DNA from: CALBPI01 sp039187375
GTDB taxonomy: Bacteria; Pseudomonadota; Gammaproteobacteria; Steroidobacterales; Woeseiaceae
NCBI GenBank assembly: GCA_039187375.1
Contig: JBCCZN010000003.1
Location: 1-36,630, forward strand
Reading direction: 5' to 3'
Length of the DNA stretch: 36,630 nt
Shown: positions 34,601-36,630 of the stretch, in pieces
How positions within the stretch are numbered: the stretch's first letter is position 1
Layout of the letters: each line of letters starts with the position of its first letter
The notes under the pieces: generated by a model
The model's database searches: none
What the model saw: the letters and a program-made list of their open reading frames with translations, nothing else
What the model was told of the DNA's origin: nothing
Made by a program: the position numbers and the translations under genes

Positions 34601-35383
34601 TTTGATGACGCGCAGGAGATGCTGCGCACGATGATTGCCGATGACTGGCTGGAAGTGCGTGCCAGTGTCGGCTTTTTCCCTGCAGCATCGGTGGGCGATG
34701 ACATCGCGATTTATTCGGATCACACCCGAAGCCGTGAGGCGGTGCGTTTGCATTGTTTGCGCCAGCAAAAACCGCGTCGACAAGATCTGCCACAAGAGTG
34801 TTTGGCGGACTTCGTCGCACCGGTCGGCGAATCGGTTGAGGACTACGTCGGTGCGTTTGTCGTCACGGCCGGTCACGGCGCCGAGGCGCGTGCTCAGGCG
34901 TTCGAATACGTCAATGACGATTATTCATCGATTTTGCTTAAAGCGCTGGCAGATCGCTTTGCCGAGGCAGGTGCAGAATATCTACACCAACGTGTGCGGC
35001 GTGAATGGTGGGCCTATGCGCCAGATGAAACGCTCGACAACGTGGCCCTAATTGCGGAGCGCTATCGGGGCATTCGGCCGGCACCGGGTTATCCGGCCTG
35101 TCCCGATCACACCGAGAAGGGCACCTTGTTTGAATTGCTCGATGCCAGCCAGTCGACCGGCGTCGAATTGACGGAGCACTTTGCAATGACGCCGGCCGCA
35201 GCGGTCAGTGGTTGGTATTTTTCGAACGCAGAGTCACGCTATTTCGCGGTCGGCCCGATCGACCGCGATCAGGTAGCCGATTACGCCGAGCGAAAAGGCT
35301 GGTCAGTGCAAGAAGCGGAACGCTGGTTGGCGCCGAACCTCGGGTATGCACCTGGCGATTCGCAGCAGCAAGATGCAGCCTGA
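31667..35383 (+). CDS. metH: Cobalamin-dependent methionine synthase
   Basis: Transfers the methyl group of 5-methyl-THF to homocysteine through cobalamin. The 1,238-residue protein has all four modules: homocysteine domain (about 1-330) with zinc ligands C249, C312 and C313 (VGGCCGTTPAHI); pterin domain (about 350-640) with VGERTNVTGSARFRKL; B12 cap and binding domain (about 650-895) with the DxHxxG motif and cobalt-ligand H761 (VKGDVHDIGKN); and the SAM-binding reactivation domain (about 910-1238) with RPAPGYPACP. No truncation is seen (E. coli MetH is 1,227). It is coupled to metF. A B12 source is needed; no B12 genes or riboswitch are visible here. Confidence 0.98.
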   Translation: MKARQQRFAQLQLLLTQRIVYLDGAMGTMIQGFGLSEADYRGARFADWSSDLKGNNDLLSITRPDIVRDIHRQFLEVGADIIETNTFNSNEPSQADYGMELLVAELNLTAAQLARGVADEVADESGQPRFVAGVLGPTNRTASLSPDVNDPGFRNIDFDTLVRTYDQSARALLEGGADFLLIETIFDTLNAKAAAFAIDQIGRELGEPIPVMVSGTITDASGRTLSGQTTEAFWNSMRHVQPFMFGLNCALGAADMRPYVAELARIADTGVSAHPNAGLPNEFGEYDETPEAMAETVSEFARSGLVNLVGGCCGTTPAHIAALKRACEVEKPRGIPVIEPACRLAGLEPLTINADSLFVNVGERTNVTGSARFRKLIEADDYAGAVSVALQQVENGAQIIDVNMDEGMLDSQAAMVTFLNLIAAEPEIARVPVMIDSSKFDILEAGLKCVQGKAVVNSISLKEGEAEFIRQAQLVRAFGAAVIVMAFDETGQADTLERKVEICQRAYRVLTEDVGFPAEDIIFDPNIFAVATGIEEHAAYGTDFIEATREIRKSLPHALVSGGVSNVSFSFRGNNTVREAIHSVFLYHAIRAGMNMGIVNAGQLAIYEDLPATLRDAVEDVVLNRHDNATEALLAVAEEYRGSGGKRSAAGDNEWRQWEVAERLRHALVKGNDQFIVEDTEAARVAASRPLDVIEGALMDGMNVVGDLFGEGKMFLPQVVKSARVMKKAVAHLVPFIEAENDGERQSNGKIVLATVKGDVHDIGKNIVGVVLACNNFEVVDLGVMVACQDILDAATREQADIIGLSGLITPSLDEMVHVASEMQRLDYAQPLLIGGATTSPAHTSVKIDPNYSGAVVYVKDASRAVGVAQQLVGEGSADYVQRIKTDCERRRASHAGRKKRGPSLSLAQARARSRKLNWSQLTPPVPTFTGAKVIEDLKLADLEPFIDWMPFFNAWEFHGKFPDILTDAVVGEAASSLFDDAQEMLRTMIADDWLEVRASVGFFPAASVGDDIAIYSDHTRSREAVRLHCLRQQKPRRQDLPQECLADFVAPVGESVEDYVGAFVVTAGHGAEARAQAFEYVNDDYSSILLKALADRFAEAGAEYLHQRVRREWWAYAPDETLDNVALIAERYRGIRPAPGYPACPDHTEKGTLFELLDASQSTGVELTEHFAMTPAAAVSGWYFSNAESRYFAVGPIDRDQVADYAERKGWSVQEAERWLAPNLGYAPGDSQQQDAA

Positions 35384-35389
35384 TCCGCG

Positions 35390-36013
35390 TTACGCGCTGC
35401 TTGGTTGCATGATCTGAGGGCACTGTTTCCGGCCCAACATGCGCATGCGATAGTCGATCAGGGTATCTGGCACGGCGACTCGGGATGCATCGGCCCAACC
35501 TAGAAGCTGGGTCAAAAGAATATCGGCGATGGTGAACCGGCCGCAGCTGGCGAAGCCGTCAGGCCCCATTAACGACTCAATGCCATTAATGTGCTTCTCT
35601 GCCATGCCTCGCGCAAACGCGCTGGTGCCATCCGGCCACGGGTAGAGCTGTTTCAGAAAACCCGCCTGAGCCTTGACCCAGAGATACATCTCGACCTCGG
35701 TTAACAAATAGTGCATCAACCGGCCGTAGTGATATTGCTCATCAATACTGACGGGCAGTAGTCCGGCATCCGGATTCAGACGTGCCAGATACTCGCAGAT
35801 GGGCATTGACTCGGTCATCGGCCGTTCGCCATGCGTTAATGCTGGCAATTTACCGTCCGGACTGATCTTGCGGAACTCGGGATGCATGGTTTCGCCTGCG
35901 CTGACATCCAACCGGCGCAAAGTGTATGTGAGCGCTAGCTCGTCGAGTGCCCACAGGCAACGCTCAGCGCGTGATGCATGCTTGTGAGCGTACAGCGTAA
36001 TGGTGTCGGTCAT
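35390..36013 (-). CDS. Glutathione S-transferase-like protein
   Basis: A 207-residue protein with a thioredoxin-like N-terminal domain and an all-helical C-terminal domain. ITLYAHKHASRAERCLWALDE is split by this text but gives the first strand, the active-site loop with H/S/R residues and helix 1; KISPDGKLPALTHGERPMTES holds the cis-proline and the ES pair that binds glutathione. The C-terminal domain includes GRFTIADILLTQLLGWAD, the GST folding motif. The start at 36013 is preferred over 36043 because it begins at the first strand and has AGGA upstream. It overlaps the moeB-like gene by three bases. The substrate is unknown. Confidence 0.87.
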   Translation of the reverse strand: MTDTITLYAHKHASRAERCLWALDELALTYTLRRLDVSAGETMHPEFRKISPDGKLPALTHGERPMTESMPICEYLARLNPDAGLLPVSIDEQYHYGRLMHYLLTEVEMYLWVKAQAGFLKQLYPWPDGTSAFARGMAEKHINGIESLMGPDGFASCGRFTIADILLTQLLGWADASRVAVPDTLIDYRMRMLGRKQCPQIMQPSSA

Positions 36014-36630
36014 AGGTTGTGTTCCTTTACAGTTGGGCCGCACATCGAGCAGTCACTGCGTTGGGCGATCTGCACCTGCTGCCACCGCCCGTCATGCGCA
36101 TCGTACAACGACAACGCGCTGGCACTGCCGGCGCCGGTAATGCACTTGATGGCCTCGGTCGCCATCATGTGCCCAATGATGGCCGGGACGGATGCCAGCA
36201 CGCCGGCACCAGCACAATCTTCCAACGACTCATCATCGATTGAATACAGGCATTCGTAACAAGGGCCAGATGCGTAGTCGGGGCCGAATACCGCTACCTG
36301 ACCTTCCCAGCGAATGGCGCTGCCCGATACCAATGGCGTACCCGCAGCGACCGCTGCCTGGTTGATCGCAAACCGACTGATGAAGTTGTCGGTGCAGTCA
36401 AGAATGACGGCGGCGCGAGTCGCAACTTCCTTGAGCTGCGAGTCGGTCAGTCGCGCGTCGATCGCGGTGATGGGCAGTGCCGGGCGCAATTGGCGCAACG
36501 CGCGTTGCGCGACCAGCGTTTTTGGTTGGCCGATATCGCTGCTTCGATACAAACTCTGGCGCGCCAGGTTGCTCGCATCGATGCGGTCGAAGTCGTTGAC
36601 CGTGATGGCACCGATGCCGGCGAGCGCCAG
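36010..36630 (-). CDS. MoeB/ThiF/HesA-family adenylyltransferase (5' end outside the window)
   Basis: E1-like enzyme that adenylates the C-terminal glycine of a ubiquitin-like sulfur carrier (MoaD, ThiS or similar). The frame is open to the window edge; the visible part begins LALAGIGAITVNDFDRID, SNLARQSLY, so the N-terminal GxGGLG nucleotide loop is missing. Present are VILDCTDNFISRFAIN (Mg/adenylate site), GPCYECLY and DCSMCG (the two CxxC zinc pairs) and CAGAGVLASVPAIIGHMMATEAIK, shown in part. MoeB and ThiF cannot be told apart from this fragment. Its stop overlaps the GST-like gene. Confidence 0.9.
   Translation of the reverse strand: MALAGIGAITVNDFDRIDASNLARQSLYRSSDIGQPKTLVAQRALRQLRPALPITAIDARLTDSQLKEVATRAAVILDCTDNFISRFAINQAAVAAGTPLVSGSAIRWEGQVAVFGPDYASGPCYECLYSIDDESLEDCAGAGVLASVPAIIGHMMATEAIKCITGAGSASALSLYDAHDGRWQQVQIAQRSDCSMCGPTVKEHNL

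Noticed and set aside
35386..35396. Hairpin CGCG-TTA-CGCG between metH and the GST-like gene as a terminator
   Set aside because: The stem is only four base pairs with a three-base loop, contains a stop codon and is not followed by a T-run.
1..36630. Mobile element, prophage, CRISPR array or defence island
   Set aside because: No transposase, integrase, phage structural gene, repeat array or terminal inverted repeats were seen; nearly all genes are conserved core functions in conserved order.

Overview
The window is a densely packed chromosomal segment of a Gammaproteobacterium with moderately high GC. Evidence for the class is the block lptD-surA-pdxA-rsmA-apaG-apaH, the mreBCD-mrdA-rodA-mltB-rlpA-dacA-dat-lipB block, the amgK-murU pair beside lptD (as in Pseudomonas), and gatCAB divergent from mreB. 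The order cannot be fixed from the sequence alone. No rRNA, tRNA, CRISPR array, insertion sequence or phage gene was seen, and no gene-free stretch exceeds about 150 bases.

Layout. 1-2872: a siderophore-interacting flavoprotein cut by the window edge, then a convergent YyaL/DUF255 gene with a one-base frameshift near 1229-1232. 2913-4980: lgt-thyA-folA, overlapping end to end. 4992-6819 (minus): an uncharacterised module of secreted protein, ECF-type sigma factor and small single-pass membrane protein. 6873-13410 (minus): lptD, surA, pdxA, rsmA, apaG, apaH, for outer-membrane biogenesis, B6 synthesis, ribosome maturation and Ap4A hydrolysis. 13469-15168 (plus): amgK-murU, MurNAc recycling. 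15158-25116 (minus): ten genes from mreB to lipB, for rod-shape elongation, wall remodelling and lipoate transfer, with no gap above 35 bases. 25262-29751 (plus): gatC-gatA-gatB-hslO and a DUF1330-like gene. 29893-35383 (plus): an ArsR-type regulator fused to a methyltransferase domain, then metF and metH, preceded by a perfect 20-bp palindrome. 35390-36630 (minus): a MoeB/ThiF-like gene (cut by the window edge) and a glutathione S-transferase-like gene.

How they work together. Much of the window concerns the envelope: precursor recycling (AmgK, MurU), D-amino acid supply (Dat), synthesis and shape (MreBCD, PBP2, RodA), trimming (DacA, MltB, RlpA), lipoprotein and LPS export (Lgt, LptD, SurA). 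The second theme is one-carbon and methionine metabolism (ThyA, FolA, MetF, MetH and a probable SAH/SAM-responsive regulator).

Points most worth a second look: (i) the regulator-metF-metH operon with its palindromic operator, which fits a SahR-like circuit; (ii) the sigma/membrane/secreted protein module; (iii) a fixed geometry at several starts, with a TANNNT hexamer 7 or 8 bases before ATG and no Shine-Dalgarno, suggesting leaderless transcripts; (iv) the yyaL frameshift. Most other genes are conventional housekeeping genes.
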